64,000 nt of DNA from JAFAGX01 sp035623255 (GTDB taxonomy: Bacteria > Acidobacteriota > Terriglobia > Terriglobales > Acidobacteriaceae). The notes under the pieces are model-generated. The model was not told the DNA's origin and searched no databases. It saw only the letters and a program-made list of their open reading frames with translations. The stretch covers positions 1 to 64,000 of the forward strand of contig DASPTU010000093.1 of the NCBI GenBank assembly GCA_035623255.1, read 5' to 3'. The translations under genes were made by a program, and so were the position numbers. Position 1 is the stretch's first letter; every line of letters starts with the position of its first letter. Positions 42,224-51,284 of this stretch are shown piece by piece.

Positions 42224-42568
42224 GTGGAGGGACCGAAGCAGGAGCAGCAGTACCTGTATCTGACGACGCGGGGACGGAAGAGCGGCAAACCTCGGGAAAT
42301 CGAAATCTGGTTTACGCAGCACAACAGGAATTACTACGTCATAGCCGAATTTCCGACATCGCAGTGGGCACAGAATCTGCAGGCTAATCCCCAGGTTGAG
42401 GTGCGAGTGGGAAGCAAGAATTTCAGGGCCATGGCACGGGTGATTTCCGGAGAAAGCGAACCGGAAGTGCATCGCACTGTACAGGAGCTTTCGCGGCAGA
42501 AATACGGATGGGGCGACGGGCTGATCGTGCAACTCACGCCGGACAGCAATCAGCAATTGAATCGCTAG
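42224..42568 (+). CDS. Nitroreductase/quinone-reductase family protein (DUF385 type)
   Basis: A 114-residue split-barrel flavin-type protein. LTTRGRKSGKPREIEIWF is the family start and YYVIAEFPTSQWAQNLQANPQVEVRVG is typical of deazaflavin-dependent (Ddn) or FMN-binding members. The start is a GTG at 42224, four bases after the previous stop, so the pair is an operon. The cofactor (F420 or FMN) and the substrate cannot be told. A 12-bp inverted repeat follows as terminator. Confidence 0.82.
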   Translation: MEGPKQEQQYLYLTTRGRKSGKPREIEIWFTQHNRNYYVIAEFPTSQWAQNLQANPQVEVRVGSKNFRAMARVISGESEPEVHRTVQELSRQKYGWGDGLIVQLTPDSNQQLNR

Positions 42569-42575
42569 ACACAAA

Positions 42576-42603
42576 GGCCGGAGCAGTGTTTACTGCTCCG
42601 GCC
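42576..42603. terminator. Bidirectional terminator hairpin between convergent genes
   Basis: A perfect 12-bp stem GGCCGGAGCAGT/ACTGCTCCGGCC with loop GTTT, flanked by ACACAAA on the left and GTGGCATTT on the right. The T-tract on either strand is poor. Confidence 0.7.
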
Positions 42604-42624
42604 GTGGCATTTCGTCAGTCTCAC

Positions 42625-42948
42625 TTATGCCGCCAGGGCATTGACGAAATGCTCACATAGCGTGGTCTCGACGTTGTAGAGTCTCCAGGTGATGGGGGTG
42701 GTCAGGAAGGGTCTCACAATGTCCTCGACCCTGGGGAAGACGTCCTTTTCATAGCGCTCCGCATCCCGCCTTTCCATCCACAAGGTAATGTGTACAGCTT
42801 TCTCATTCTTCATTTCCGGAAACAGAGGAAGGATGTCGAGGAAGCCGGCCTGTTTCTTCAGGATCGGCAGAACCTCATTCTTCATAGTTTTAATGAACTC
42901 GTCCTTTTTCTCAGCCCTGGGAACAAATTCCACGATACGTGCATACAT
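42625..42948 (-). CDS. Dimeric alpha/beta-barrel monooxygenase-like protein (ABM type)
   Basis: A 107-residue protein starting MYARIVEFVPRAEKKDEFIKTMKNEVLPILKKQAGFLDILPLFPE. Then come HITLWMERRDAERYEKDVFPRVEDIVRPFL and a short tail. The strand-helix pattern is that of the antibiotic biosynthesis monooxygenase/ EthD-like dimeric barrel. No substrate can be assigned. Its upstream leader contains a small hairpin GTGCCC-TGTT-GGGCAC (43001-43016). Confidence 0.78.
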   Translation of the reverse strand: MYARIVEFVPRAEKKDEFIKTMKNEVLPILKKQAGFLDILPLFPEMKNEKAVHITLWMERRDAERYEKDVFPRVEDIVRPFLTTPITWRLYNVETTLCEHFVNALAA

Positions 42949-43220
42949 GGGGGAATCCTCCTATCATTTGTTGGTTAGTTCTGACCGGGGTGCTCGGAGA
43001 GTGCCCTGTTGGGCACGGGATGCCGAGCCCATTTAGAGACGCCCAAACGCTACGCCGGGGGCTCGGTGTTGTCAGTGATGGTTGCCTGTCGTGCATGTGA
43101 TAGCGGAGTTGAATGCTTGCTACAGTGGTCGGCTGCGGCGAATCCTGGCGAGTGCACGCAAAAGCACGGCGGGTGGAATCCCCTACCGGCTAACGCCGGA
43201 TTCGGGATGACATGGGAATT

Positions 43221-44288
43221 TCAAGGTTGGGTTGTTTGCGCGGCGGGCTGGGAGTCGGGCCGTTCGGCAGTGAGGGTCCGCGGATAGCCGTTGGCTGCAG
43301 CTTTATCCAGCCATTTGTGGGCCTCGGCCAAATCTCGCGGTAATCCATCTGCCTGTAAGTAGCGCAAGCCGAGATTGTATTGCGCTGCTGCATTGCCGTT
43401 GGCGGCTGCGAATGCAATCCACTCGGCGGCTTTGGAGCAGCTTTGAGGAACGGAGTGGCCGGTCTCGTAAGCCATGCCCAGAGCCGAAGCTGCAAATTGG
43501 TCGCCGTATTCAGCCTGCCGTTGCAGACCCTGAATCTCGTACGCGCTAAGCTCTTCGACCATGAATGCGACTGAAGGATCAGTCATATGCAGATGGCTCG
43601 ACGGGAGTGCAGTCAGAAGCTGCTCGTTTCTCGCGTCCTGGTCTGGCATGGGAGATTCGGCGAGGACCGTTTTCTGAGGCTGCCACGAACGTCGAACGAT
43701 TGGAGCCTCGACTCTTTGGCTGGCTTGGGCAGCTCTCTGCTTCCATAGTTGCGAAAGAAAGAACGCAAACATCAGCACGAGGAGGGAGATCGGAATAACC
43801 GAGGCCCTCGCAACACGCAGCGAACGGCCGGGGATGATCAGGCGTAACGCGTGAAGATCATCAACAGGCGGCACAGGCGCGGGCAGAGGGAGTGAGTCGT
43901 CCAAGGCCGAGGCGTCGTCGGGCGCATCGAATGCTGCTTCTTCACGTGCCGCAGGCGGTGGGACAGGGCTTGAGGGGGACAAAGAATTCTGCCCCGCTGA
44001 AACGAGCGCCATCGGCACGAGTTCGAGGTCCTTCGAAGCGTTTACCCCAAGGTCTGATGCGGCCGCCGCAGGCAAAAGGTCGATCTTGTTCGCATCGTCG
44101 TTTTGAGGTTCAACGCGATTCGCCGGGGGGGGTTGGGACTCAAGGGCGCGATTGGGAAACGGAGTTAGAGGATCGACAGGCTGGGGGTTTGAGTCGCTGA
44201 CTTCTTTGTCTGATTGGCACTGCAGAACCCAGGCAGCAGCCAGTAGCTTCTCAAAGGAAGAACTATCCAGGCTGTACCTGACACCCAT
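43221..44288 (-). CDS. Sel1-repeat protein with central membrane segment
   Basis: A 355-residue protein. The N-terminus (YSLDSSSFEKLLAAAWVLQ) is a short helix pattern seen at the start of several acidobacterial proteins. A long Pro/Ala/Ser/Asp-rich disordered part leads to one membrane helix (SVIPISLLVLMFAFFLSQLW, about 163-182). The C-terminal part has Sel1-type repeats (AASALGMAYETGHSVPQSCSKAAEWIAFAAANGN, AQYNLGLRYLQADGLPRDLAEAHKWLDKAAANGY). Sel1 repeats mediate protein contacts. The role is unknown. The PilZ gene lies downstream-opposed at 44526 on the same strand. Confidence 0.8.
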   Translation of the reverse strand: MGVRYSLDSSSFEKLLAAAWVLQCQSDKEVSDSNPQPVDPLTPFPNRALESQPPPANRVEPQNDDANKIDLLPAAAASDLGVNASKDLELVPMALVSAGQNSLSPSSPVPPPAAREEAAFDAPDDASALDDSLPLPAPVPPVDDLHALRLIIPGRSLRVARASVIPISLLVLMFAFFLSQLWKQRAAQASQRVEAPIVRRSWQPQKTVLAESPMPDQDARNEQLLTALPSSHLHMTDPSVAFMVEELSAYEIQGLQRQAEYGDQFAASALGMAYETGHSVPQSCSKAAEWIAFAAANGNAAAQYNLGLRYLQADGLPRDLAEAHKWLDKAAANGYPRTLTAERPDSQPAAQTTQP

Positions 44289-44525
44289 GTCTGACCTTTA
44301 TCTCCGCACAGCGTGGCCGACGACGACGGGAACATCTGCCACTTCTGAGATGCAGCTGGCTGCTATTTCACTTCATTCAATTCTGCATCTTTCCCGGTCT
44401 TGCTCCACCACGCGATGGCAGACGAAGGCGAGCGCTAATTGTGCGAAGAGTATAACACTACAATTGCTTGCTTAGAGCGAGATATGAGCGATTTTTAAAG
44501 AAAAGGTCTAAGATCTCTGGTCGGT

Positions 44526-44876
44526 TTACGATTTTTTGGCGGGCACGCCCATGAGCAGGTCGACATTGGTCTTCGCGTCCCGATCCTGCTCGGGGAGATC
44601 AACGCCCCAAAAGAGGTTGCTCTGTCGCTGAACGGCCTGGAGGCCAACCTGAATTTCGTTAGGTCCCAAGTGCTGGAGCCAGATTACCTTGAAGTTGGCT
44701 TTCTTCGAACCGCGCTGTAGGGAAACGATCTCGCCCTTTTTCAATTCCGTGTGCAGACCTCCCAGCCTTGCACCAGTATAGGTAAGGTCACAGGTGTGCG
44801 CGAGCTGAGATGTCCCGGAAACAGTTACTTTTACGGGTAACACGACCTTGGTTCGCTTGGACTTCCGCCGCTCCAT
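44526..44876 (-). CDS. PilZ-domain protein
   Basis: A 116-residue single PilZ domain. The RxxxR part is RRKSKR (residues 3-8) and the second motif is CDLTYTGARLGG (about 29-40), close to the D/N-x-S-x-x-G consensus with Ser replaced by Tyr-Thr. It may bind cyclic di-GMP and tune motility or surface polymers, but the altered motif makes this uncertain. It ends KNVDLLMGVPAKKS. It lies upstream of the Sel1 gene on the same strand with 237 bases between them. Confidence 0.8.
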   Translation of the reverse strand: MERRKSKRTKVVLPVKVTVSGTSQLAHTCDLTYTGARLGGLHTELKKGEIVSLQRGSKKANFKVIWLQHLGPNEIQVGLQAVQRQSNLFWGVDLPEQDRDAKTNVDLLMGVPAKKS

Positions 44877-44944
44877 GGTTGGATTATGTTCCTCGGGCGA
44901 GATGGGCAGAAGATTACTGAAGTCACTAGGTTATTAGGCGCAGG

Positions 44945-45721
44945 CTACGATCCGAGTTCGTGCAACAGTGTGTTCTCGACCTTTGGCCACGCTCTGGAAC
45001 GTGGGTCGATCAGGTCAAAGTGGCCGGCGGTTGAGATTTCGAGGTAGTGGACGTCTTCCCCGCGCCTTTTCTTCTGCTCGGCGTAGTTCCGGCTAAGGAC
45101 CGATGGGACCGTATCATCTTCGGAACCGTGGATCAGCCATTGGGTGGAGGGACGGGGGATGGGTAGTTGCATGGGATCGGCCTCGCGGTAATGGTCGTGG
45201 GCTTCGCCGGGCTTGCCACCCAGAAAGGCGACGACGGCATCGTTACCGAGATGAAGCTCCCACGCCTGGCGCACATCGACGACACCTGCCAGTGAGATGA
45301 CACGCTTGAGGGCGGGGTCGTGTGCAGCCAGGCAGAGCGCCAACTGGCCTCCGGCGGAATGCCCAATTACCAGAACTTTGGCGGAGTCGAGATTGTAACG
45401 GCTGGTGAGCTGCGGAATGAAGCGGTAGGCGTTGCGAACATCTTCGAAAGTTCCCGGCCATCCACCACCGGGATTGCCGACGCGGCGATATTCGATGTTC
45501 CACGTGGCAATGCCTTTGGCGGTGAGCGCGGCGCAGAGATGCCCGGCATGTGTGAGGTCGTACTTGGCGCGCCAGAAGCCACCGTGAATGTTCATCACAA
45601 GCGGAAAGGGTGGCGTGGTCTTTGGCACGCGAATTTCACCGAACTGGTTGGCATCCCTTCCGTAAGCTACGCGAGCATCGGCTGGGGGCGGGGCTAGTTT
45701 GAGAATATCGTCAGAGTCCAT
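44945..45721 (-). CDS. Alpha/beta hydrolase (esterase/kynurenine-formamidase-like)
   Basis: A 258-residue hydrolase of the HSL/arylformamidase type. The oxyanion motif is NIHGGFWRAKYD (near 45-56), the nucleophile elbow is VIGHSAGGQLAL (near 118-129), the acid lies in HGSEDDTVP, and the catalytic His is in STAGHFDLIDP. It probably cleaves small esters or amides. The first in-frame ATG (45721) is used; a GTG two codons earlier is possible. Confidence 0.87.
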   Translation of the reverse strand: MDSDDILKLAPPPADARVAYGRDANQFGEIRVPKTTPPFPLVMNIHGGFWRAKYDLTHAGHLCAALTAKGIATWNIEYRRVGNPGGGWPGTFEDVRNAYRFIPQLTSRYNLDSAKVLVIGHSAGGQLALCLAAHDPALKRVISLAGVVDVRQAWELHLGNDAVVAFLGGKPGEAHDHYREADPMQLPIPRPSTQWLIHGSEDDTVPSVLSRNYAEQKKRRGEDVHYLEISTAGHFDLIDPRSRAWPKVENTLLHELGS

Positions 45722-45754
45722 GGACACAGTTTAACGGCGAATAAGCGTTCGACT

Positions 45755-46078
45755 TTACGCGGTTTCGGCCGGGGCGAAGAAGACAAGCACAGTCAAGTCT
45801 TCGATGATGTCATAAAAGCGATGCTCGACGCCTGCGGCTACAAAGATCACGCTGCCCGAAACGACCGGACGATCTTCGGAGGCAACTTTCATACGTGCCT
45901 TGCCACGCACCACATAATAGAGTTCGTCCTGCTTGTGGGGAGACTGGGGATCGGTACTGCCAGGAGGCAAGACATAGATTCCGGCGCTCATGGCGGGAAT
46001 GCGCAAGAACTCGAGATAGAGCTTGCCGGTGTGCGTGCGCTGGTTTTCGAGATCGGAAAGACTATAGAAATTCTGCAT
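45755..46078 (-). CDS. Cupin-domain protein
   Basis: A 107-residue single cupin. Metal-site motif 1 is PGSTDPQSPHKQDELYYVVRGKARM (two likely ligands His and Glu), and motif 2 is VAAGVEHRFYDIIEDL. No signal peptide, so it is cytosolic. It lies 33 bases upstream of the hydrolase gene on the same strand and may form an operon with it. The start is at 46078; AAGGAA is about ten bases upstream. A longer frame begins at 46114. Confidence 0.8.
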   Translation of the reverse strand: MQNFYSLSDLENQRTHTGKLYLEFLRIPAMSAGIYVLPPGSTDPQSPHKQDELYYVVRGKARMKVASEDRPVVSGSVIFVAAGVEHRFYDIIEDLTVLVFFAPAETA

Positions 46079-46209
46079 GATAGCGGTTTCCTTCTTGGGG
46101 GTCGATTGTCTCATGATGTCGTCCGCCCAATGACGGTAGGTGGCAACGTGTCGAACTGCACGCTGTTAGCATGATTTTGGCGTGAGTCCAACGCCTGCTC
46201 ACTTTTCGA

Positions 46210-48645
46210 ATGACTCAATTCTGCGATGTTGCGCTGGCGGTCCCGGTAGATTTGCCATTCACATACCGTGTGCGTGATGGAATGCGACCGGTTGTTGGCG
46301 GGCGCGTGCTGGTTCCCTTCCGCCACCAGCGGCTTTCCGGGGTCGTGACCGAACTGCATGATCGTGTTCCTACGATAGAAACAAAAGAAGTTTTGCAAGT
46401 GCTGGACGCGACGCCTCTGCTTGACGAGCAACTGCTCAAGCTGGCGAGATGGATTGCGGATTATTATCTCGCGCCCCTGGGAGAAGTGTTCCGGACGATG
46501 CTGCCGCTGGCTGCCGAGTTTAAGCGCAGCATTGTTTATCGGATTACCGAGCAAGGCCAGATGGCGCTTCACCTCGCGGGAATGTCGGGATCGTCAGGAC
46601 GGTCGCGGCGAACTCCACAGGAAGAGTTGGCTGAATTCCGAGCTCTGGAGTACCTGACGGACCGTGAAGATGTGCGCGCAGAGACACTGCGCAATGCGGC
46701 ACGGGCTTCGCAAGCAGTACTAGCAAATATGGTGCGCAAGGGTTGGATCGCGCGCGAGGATTTGTCGGGCGCGCAAACGGCGGCGCGTCTTATGAGGGTT
46801 GCGGTACTGAAGAGCGCCGAAGGGCGGCTGAATGCGAATCAACGGCAGATTGTCGAAACCCTGGCCGCGACGGGAGGAAGAATTCGGGTTGAAGAGCTGA
46901 ACGCATTGGAGGTGCCGCGGGGCTCGTTGAGCAGTCTAGTCAAGCGCGGGTTGGTAGAGATCGTTGAAGAGCCGGCAGCGTTTGCCATTACCGAGGCGAA
47001 GCCGCGGCCGTCGTCTTTGAGCTTTCAGTTCAATCCTGCTCAACGAGCGGCGCTGGAGAAAATTCGCGAGCAAGTGAATGCGGCAAAGTTTTCAGGGCTC
47101 TTGCTGCATGGAGTCACGGGATCGGGAAAGACGGCGGTTTACCTGGCAGCAATGCGGGATGTGCTGGATGCAGGCAGGTCGGCGATCCTGCTGGTTCCTG
47201 AGATCGGGCTGACGCCAGCGGTGGCGGCGGACTTGCACCAGGCTTTCGCGGACGAAGTGGCAATTCTTCACTCGGCACTCACCGATCAGGAGCGGGCTGA
47301 ACAGTGGCACCGCATTAAACGCGGCGATGCGAGAGTGGTGGTGGGGACGCGGTCTGCGGTATTTGCGCCGGTTTCAAATCTGGCATTGATCATCGTCGAC
47401 GAAGAGCAGGATGCCTCGTACAAGCAGGAGGAAACGCCGCGCTATCACGCGCGCGACGTGGCGGTGATGCGGGCCAAAATGGCGGGCAGTGTAGTCGTAC
47501 CAGGTTCAGCCACGCCATCGCTAGAGTCGTACTTCAACGCGAAAGCGAACAAGTACACATTGCTGGAGTTGCCCGACCGGGTCGAGCAACGGCCGCTGCC
47601 GGAGGTCGAGATTGTTGATATGCGGCTCGAATTCCAGGAGACCGGGCACGAGCAGGTAATTTCTCGCAAGTTGGCGGGGGAGATCAAGGAGCGGCTGGAG
47701 CGCAAAGAACAGGTGATGGTGCTGCTCAACCGGCGGGGGTATTCACCGCTGGTGTTGTGCCGCACTTGCGGCAAAACGGTGGAGTGCAAGAACTGTGCTA
47801 TCGCATTGACGCTCCACAAGCGCTCGCATCGGATGGAGTGTCACTACTGCGGCTACACGGCACCCGTGCCGAAGACTTGTATTCATTGTGGCAGCGAGTA
47901 TGTGTATTTTCTCGGGACAGGATCGGAGAAGCTGGAGGAGTTGCTGCATGGCATGTTTCCGCAGGCGCGGATTGCACGGCTTGATCGCGATACCGTGCGG
48001 GGGCGGGAGGATTTTGAGCGCGCACTGAACGCGCTGAGTGCGGGAGAGCTGGACCTGCTGGTGGGAACACAGATGATTGCCAAAGGCCACGACATTCATG
48101 GCGTCACACTGGTTGGGGTGGTCGGGGCAGATGCGGCGTTGGGGTTTCCGGATTTTCGCGCGGCAGAGCGGACATTTCAGTTGCTGACGCAAGTTGCGGG
48201 ACGCGCCGGGCGCGGAGATACTCCGGGCAGGGTCGTGCTGCAAACGTATTTCCCTGATCACTATGCTGTGCAATACGCTGCGCAGCATGATTTCGTCGGC
48301 TTCTACGAGAAAGAGCTGCGTTTTCGGAGTTGGATGCGCTATCCGCCATACAGCGCGTTGGCGAACGTGCTGGTGCGCAGCGATGAGCTGGACAAAGCAT
48401 TGCAGTGGGCGGGAAGCCTGGGAAAATGGTTCGACAAGACTACGCACGAAGGGATTCGCGTGCTCGGTCCGGCAGCCGCTCCGATTCTGAGGCTGAAGCG
48501 AGATTACAGATACCACTTTGTGCTGAAGTCAGACAGCCGCGAGAAACTCAACGGCCTGCTGCGCGCGATGCTGGCCTATGCGACGGAAGAGAAGATTCCG
48601 CGAACCCAGATCATTGTGGATGTTGACGCTGTGTGGTTGATGTGA
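46210..48645 (+). CDS. priA: Primosomal helicase PriA
   Basis: An 811-residue PriA, restarting replication at stalled forks. The N-terminal DNA-binding domain (CDVALAVPVDLPFTYRV) is followed by a winged helix, then Walker A HGVTGSGKT (about 301-308), DEEQD (VDEEQDASYKQ) and motif VPGSATPSLESY. Between the helicase lobes is the zinc-binding region with eight Cys (CRTCGKTVECKNC ... CHYCGYTAPVPKTCIHCGSE, about 517-560). The lobe-2 motifs include VGTQMIAKGHDIHGVTLVGVVGADAAL and QVAGRAGRGDTPG. The length is somewhat above the E. coli protein because of a helical insert after residue 130. Confidence 0.97.
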   Translation: MTQFCDVALAVPVDLPFTYRVRDGMRPVVGGRVLVPFRHQRLSGVVTELHDRVPTIETKEVLQVLDATPLLDEQLLKLARWIADYYLAPLGEVFRTMLPLAAEFKRSIVYRITEQGQMALHLAGMSGSSGRSRRTPQEELAEFRALEYLTDREDVRAETLRNAARASQAVLANMVRKGWIAREDLSGAQTAARLMRVAVLKSAEGRLNANQRQIVETLAATGGRIRVEELNALEVPRGSLSSLVKRGLVEIVEEPAAFAITEAKPRPSSLSFQFNPAQRAALEKIREQVNAAKFSGLLLHGVTGSGKTAVYLAAMRDVLDAGRSAILLVPEIGLTPAVAADLHQAFADEVAILHSALTDQERAEQWHRIKRGDARVVVGTRSAVFAPVSNLALIIVDEEQDASYKQEETPRYHARDVAVMRAKMAGSVVVPGSATPSLESYFNAKANKYTLLELPDRVEQRPLPEVEIVDMRLEFQETGHEQVISRKLAGEIKERLERKEQVMVLLNRRGYSPLVLCRTCGKTVECKNCAIALTLHKRSHRMECHYCGYTAPVPKTCIHCGSEYVYFLGTGSEKLEELLHGMFPQARIARLDRDTVRGREDFERALNALSAGELDLLVGTQMIAKGHDIHGVTLVGVVGADAALGFPDFRAAERTFQLLTQVAGRAGRGDTPGRVVLQTYFPDHYAVQYAAQHDFVGFYEKELRFRSWMRYPPYSALANVLVRSDELDKALQWAGSLGKWFDKTTHEGIRVLGPAAAPILRLKRDYRYHFVLKSDSREKLNGLLRAMLAYATEEKIPRTQIIVDVDAVWLM

Positions 48646-48673
48646 GAGGGCAGAAGTCAGAAGGCGTGGCGAG

Positions 48674-49576
48674 TCACAGGTGTTTGACCTGAAGAAATGA
48701 GCGCACGACTTCCTTTACGTCCCGATGCTCGCCGTCGACGGCGTAATTGAGCTGGCGCATCTCATCGTCGGAAATTTTTCCAGCAAGCGCGTTCAAGACT
48801 CCGCTGAGCTCGGGATGGTGAGACAGAGTTTCCTGGCGGATGATCGGGACAGCCTCATAGGGCGGGAAATAATGGCGGTCGTCCTGGAGAACAAACAAAT
48901 CCAGCACGGGGATTAAGCCGTCGGTCATGTTGCCGGCGATGAGGTCGACCTGCTTGTCTTTGAGCGCGCGGTCGAGCAGGCCGAGATCCATGATGCGCGG
49001 CGGCTCGGCAAAGCGCAGCTCGTAAGTGGCGACCCATCCCTTATAGCCGTCGGGGCGCTCCATGAATTCGTATCCAAAGCCGGGACGCCACTGCGGAGTG
49101 TAGGCGGCGGCCTGAGAAATCGTTTTCAGGTGCAGGTTGCGCGCGTCCTCGCCGCGAATCTCGATAGCAAAAGTGTCGTTGAAGCCAAGGGTCGGGCCGA
49201 GGGCCAAGTTGAAGCGCTCCGCATATTCTGCCTTCACACGATCGTAGACCTGCTGCTCGTTCCCTTGCGGCTTTTCCTTAAGCACTGCGGTGAGCGCGGT
49301 TCCTGTGTACTCAGGGTAGATGTCGATGCGTCCGGACAGAATGGCCTGGTGGCAGATATAGGTCCCGGCAAGATAAAAACGGCGCTCCACCGGAAGCTGA
49401 GTTTTGTTTTCGATCTGCTGGGCGATAAGTTCGCCAAGCACCAACTGCTCGGTGAAGTTCTTGGATCCAATCACGATGAGATTGTTGCGGGATGGACCAC
49501 ACGAGCAGAGCAAGGCGGGGACACACACCAAGACGGCGAAGGCATAAAGGCTGCGATGGAGAGCTCGCGTTGTCAT
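48674..49576 (-). CDS. Osmoprotectant ABC transporter substrate-binding lipoprotein (OsmF/OpuC-like)
   Basis: A 300-residue lipoprotein. Signal and lipobox are VLVCVPALLCSCG (Cys about residue 26). The mature part is the OpuAC/ProX fold: IGSKNFTEQLVLGELIAQQIE, YPEYTGTALTAVL, and GFNDTFAIEIRGEDARN. It binds glycine betaine, choline or similar compounds in the periplasm. No permease or ATPase gene is adjacent, so it is an orphan here. It is opposite to priA and ends 28 bases from it. Confidence 0.87.
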   Translation of the reverse strand: MTTRALHRSLYAFAVLVCVPALLCSCGPSRNNLIVIGSKNFTEQLVLGELIAQQIENKTQLPVERRFYLAGTYICHQAILSGRIDIYPEYTGTALTAVLKEKPQGNEQQVYDRVKAEYAERFNLALGPTLGFNDTFAIEIRGEDARNLHLKTISQAAAYTPQWRPGFGYEFMERPDGYKGWVATYELRFAEPPRIMDLGLLDRALKDKQVDLIAGNMTDGLIPVLDLFVLQDDRHYFPPYEAVPIIRQETLSHHPELSGVLNALAGKISDDEMRQLNYAVDGEHRDVKEVVRSFLQVKHL

Positions 49577-49796
49577 AACGGCGTAGGCGGCCCATGCCCG
49601 CGACTTTCTACGGGAATTGAACCGATCTTATTTTACTTATCTAGACCGGCAGAGCATCTGGAGTCTGCAGCGGCCACAGTCCTCCTCGTCCTAAGCCCAA
49701 AGAAGTGTTGCACAACATTTTTCCTGTCCGAGTTGTCTTCGCGGGAATAAAACCGCTTGCTGTCAGTTATGAACGCAGAAGGCGCGGAGGGCAGTA

Positions 49797-50780
49797 ATGA
49801 AATATGACAAACAAGAGTTGATTGACCAGCGCTTGCAGGATCTCAATAACGACGGCGTGGACCGTCGTGGCTTCCTGAAGTGTATGGCATGGGCAGGCAC
49901 GGGCCTGGTGTGGACAATGAGCGGCGGTATGGCAGCATCACGGGCATTTGCCAAGAGCCGTGGCAAACCTGCCGCAAAAAGCGGCGACTTCAGCTTCGTG
50001 CAGATCAGCGACACCCATATAGGTTTTGATAAGGCGGCTAATCCTGACGTCACAGGAACGCTGGAAATTGCAATTAACCGGATCAATGCCTTGCCGGAGA
50101 GTCCCGATTTCATTATTCACACGGGTGATCTGAGTCATCTGTCGAAGCCCAGTGAGTTCGACACGCTTGATCAATTGCTGAAGGGCGCGTCAGCCAAGGA
50201 GATTTTCTTTGTGCCTGGTGAGCACGACATGCTGACCGACAATGGGGAGCAATACCTGCAACGCTATGGCAGAGGGACAAAGGGCAATGGCTGGTACAGC
50301 TTCGATCACAAAGGCGTGCATTTTGTTGGACTGGTCAACGTGGCAAATTTGAAGGCGGGAGGGCTGGGATCGCTGGGTCACGAGCAACTGGGGTGGTTGG
50401 AAGATGATCTGAAGGGCCGGTCTGGCAGCACTCCAATTGTTGTTTTCGCTCACATTCCGTTGTGGACGATTTATCCGGACTGGGGCTGGGGAACCGATGA
50501 CAGTGAGCAGGCTTTGTCTTACGTCAAACGCTTCGGTTCGGTGACAGTGCTGAATGGGCACATTCATCAGGTGATGCAGAAGATTGAGGGCAGACTGTCG
50601 TTTCACACCGCGATGTCGACGGCGTTTCCTCAGCCCGCGCCGGGAACGGCACCTTCGGCGGGCCCGATGAAGGTACCGGCCGAACAGCTGCAGAGAGTAC
50701 TTGGCATTACGGACGTGAATTACCTGGTCAGCGGCACAAGTCTGGCGATTCTGGATGCTCCGCTTAGTAACTCGAGGTGA
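49797..50780 (+). CDS. Tat-exported calcineurin-like phosphoesterase
   Basis: A 327-residue metallophosphoesterase. The N-terminus has the twin-arginine motif DRRGFLK and a hydrophobic stretch (WAGTGLVWTMSGGMAA). The dinuclear metal site is visible: SDTHIGFD (Asp, His), HTGDLSHLS (Gly-Asp), VPGEHD (His-Asp, normally GNHD) and LNGHIHQ. It acts on phosphate esters in the periplasm. GGAG precedes the ATG. The cupredoxin gene starts 24 bases downstream, a pairing I associate with acidobacteria. Confidence 0.88.
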   Translation: MKYDKQELIDQRLQDLNNDGVDRRGFLKCMAWAGTGLVWTMSGGMAASRAFAKSRGKPAAKSGDFSFVQISDTHIGFDKAANPDVTGTLEIAINRINALPESPDFIIHTGDLSHLSKPSEFDTLDQLLKGASAKEIFFVPGEHDMLTDNGEQYLQRYGRGTKGNGWYSFDHKGVHFVGLVNVANLKAGGLGSLGHEQLGWLEDDLKGRSGSTPIVVFAHIPLWTIYPDWGWGTDDSEQALSYVKRFGSVTVLNGHIHQVMQKIEGRLSFHTAMSTAFPQPAPGTAPSAGPMKVPAEQLQRVLGITDVNYLVSGTSLAILDAPLSNSR

Positions 50781-50804
50781 GAGCGGAGATTGAGGAGCAA
50801 AACG

Positions 50805-51205
50805 ATGTGGACGAGCAGTAGATGCAAGTTAAGCGATCTTCAATGGGGTGGGCTGGTGATTCTTGCAGTGCTGTCGCTGATATTGCCTGGCAGACTTTCA
50901 GCCTCAGAGCCTGGCGCCGGGTCAGTTGCACCATCAGCTGGAACATCCGCAGACTCCGGAATCGAAGTGAAGATCGACAATTTTGCGTTCACCCGAGCGC
51001 GGTCACGGTCAAAGCGGGCACCCAAGTCATCTGGGTCAATCATGACGACATCCCGCATACTGTGGACAGCACGGAGGGTAAGTTCAGGTCGGGGGCACTG
51101 GACACCGACGACCATTTTCAGTTCCGGTTCAGCGATCCTGGAGAATACACGTTCTTTTGCCGGCTGCATCCCAAGATGACGGGAAAGATCATCGTCCGGC
51201 CCTAG
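50805..51205 (+). pseudogene. Cupredoxin (plastocyanin-like) gene with a -1 frameshift
   Basis: The start at 50805 has GAGGAG seven bases upstream and encodes a signal peptide (LVILAVLSLILPGRLSA) and then GIEVKIDNFAF. The frame leaves at ACCCGAGC (50991-50994). The other frame continues PSAVTVKAGTQVIWVNHDDIPHTVDS and ends EYTFFCRLHPKMTGKIIVRP. Adding one C (CCCC) joins them into a normal exported blue-copper protein with ligands His (DIPHT), Cys-x-x-His-x-x-Met (CRLHPKM). It is either a real inactivation or a sequencing/assembly slip in a C-run. Confidence 0.82.
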
Positions 51206-51284
51206 ACTGGCAGCCCGCGACCAGATTTGTTAGCGAGTGGAAAAAAAGCGGGCGAATAGTGGCTCTCCGCCCGCTGGATTTGGC

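Noticed and set aside
43001..43016. Hairpin GTGCCC-TGTT-GGGCAC as a possible riboswitch or terminator
   Set aside because: Stem is only six bases, has no T-run and no conserved surrounding pattern.
46111..46572. 153-residue minus-strand frame at the 5' end of priA
   Set aside because: It is the complement of a conserved priA region with no independent signals.
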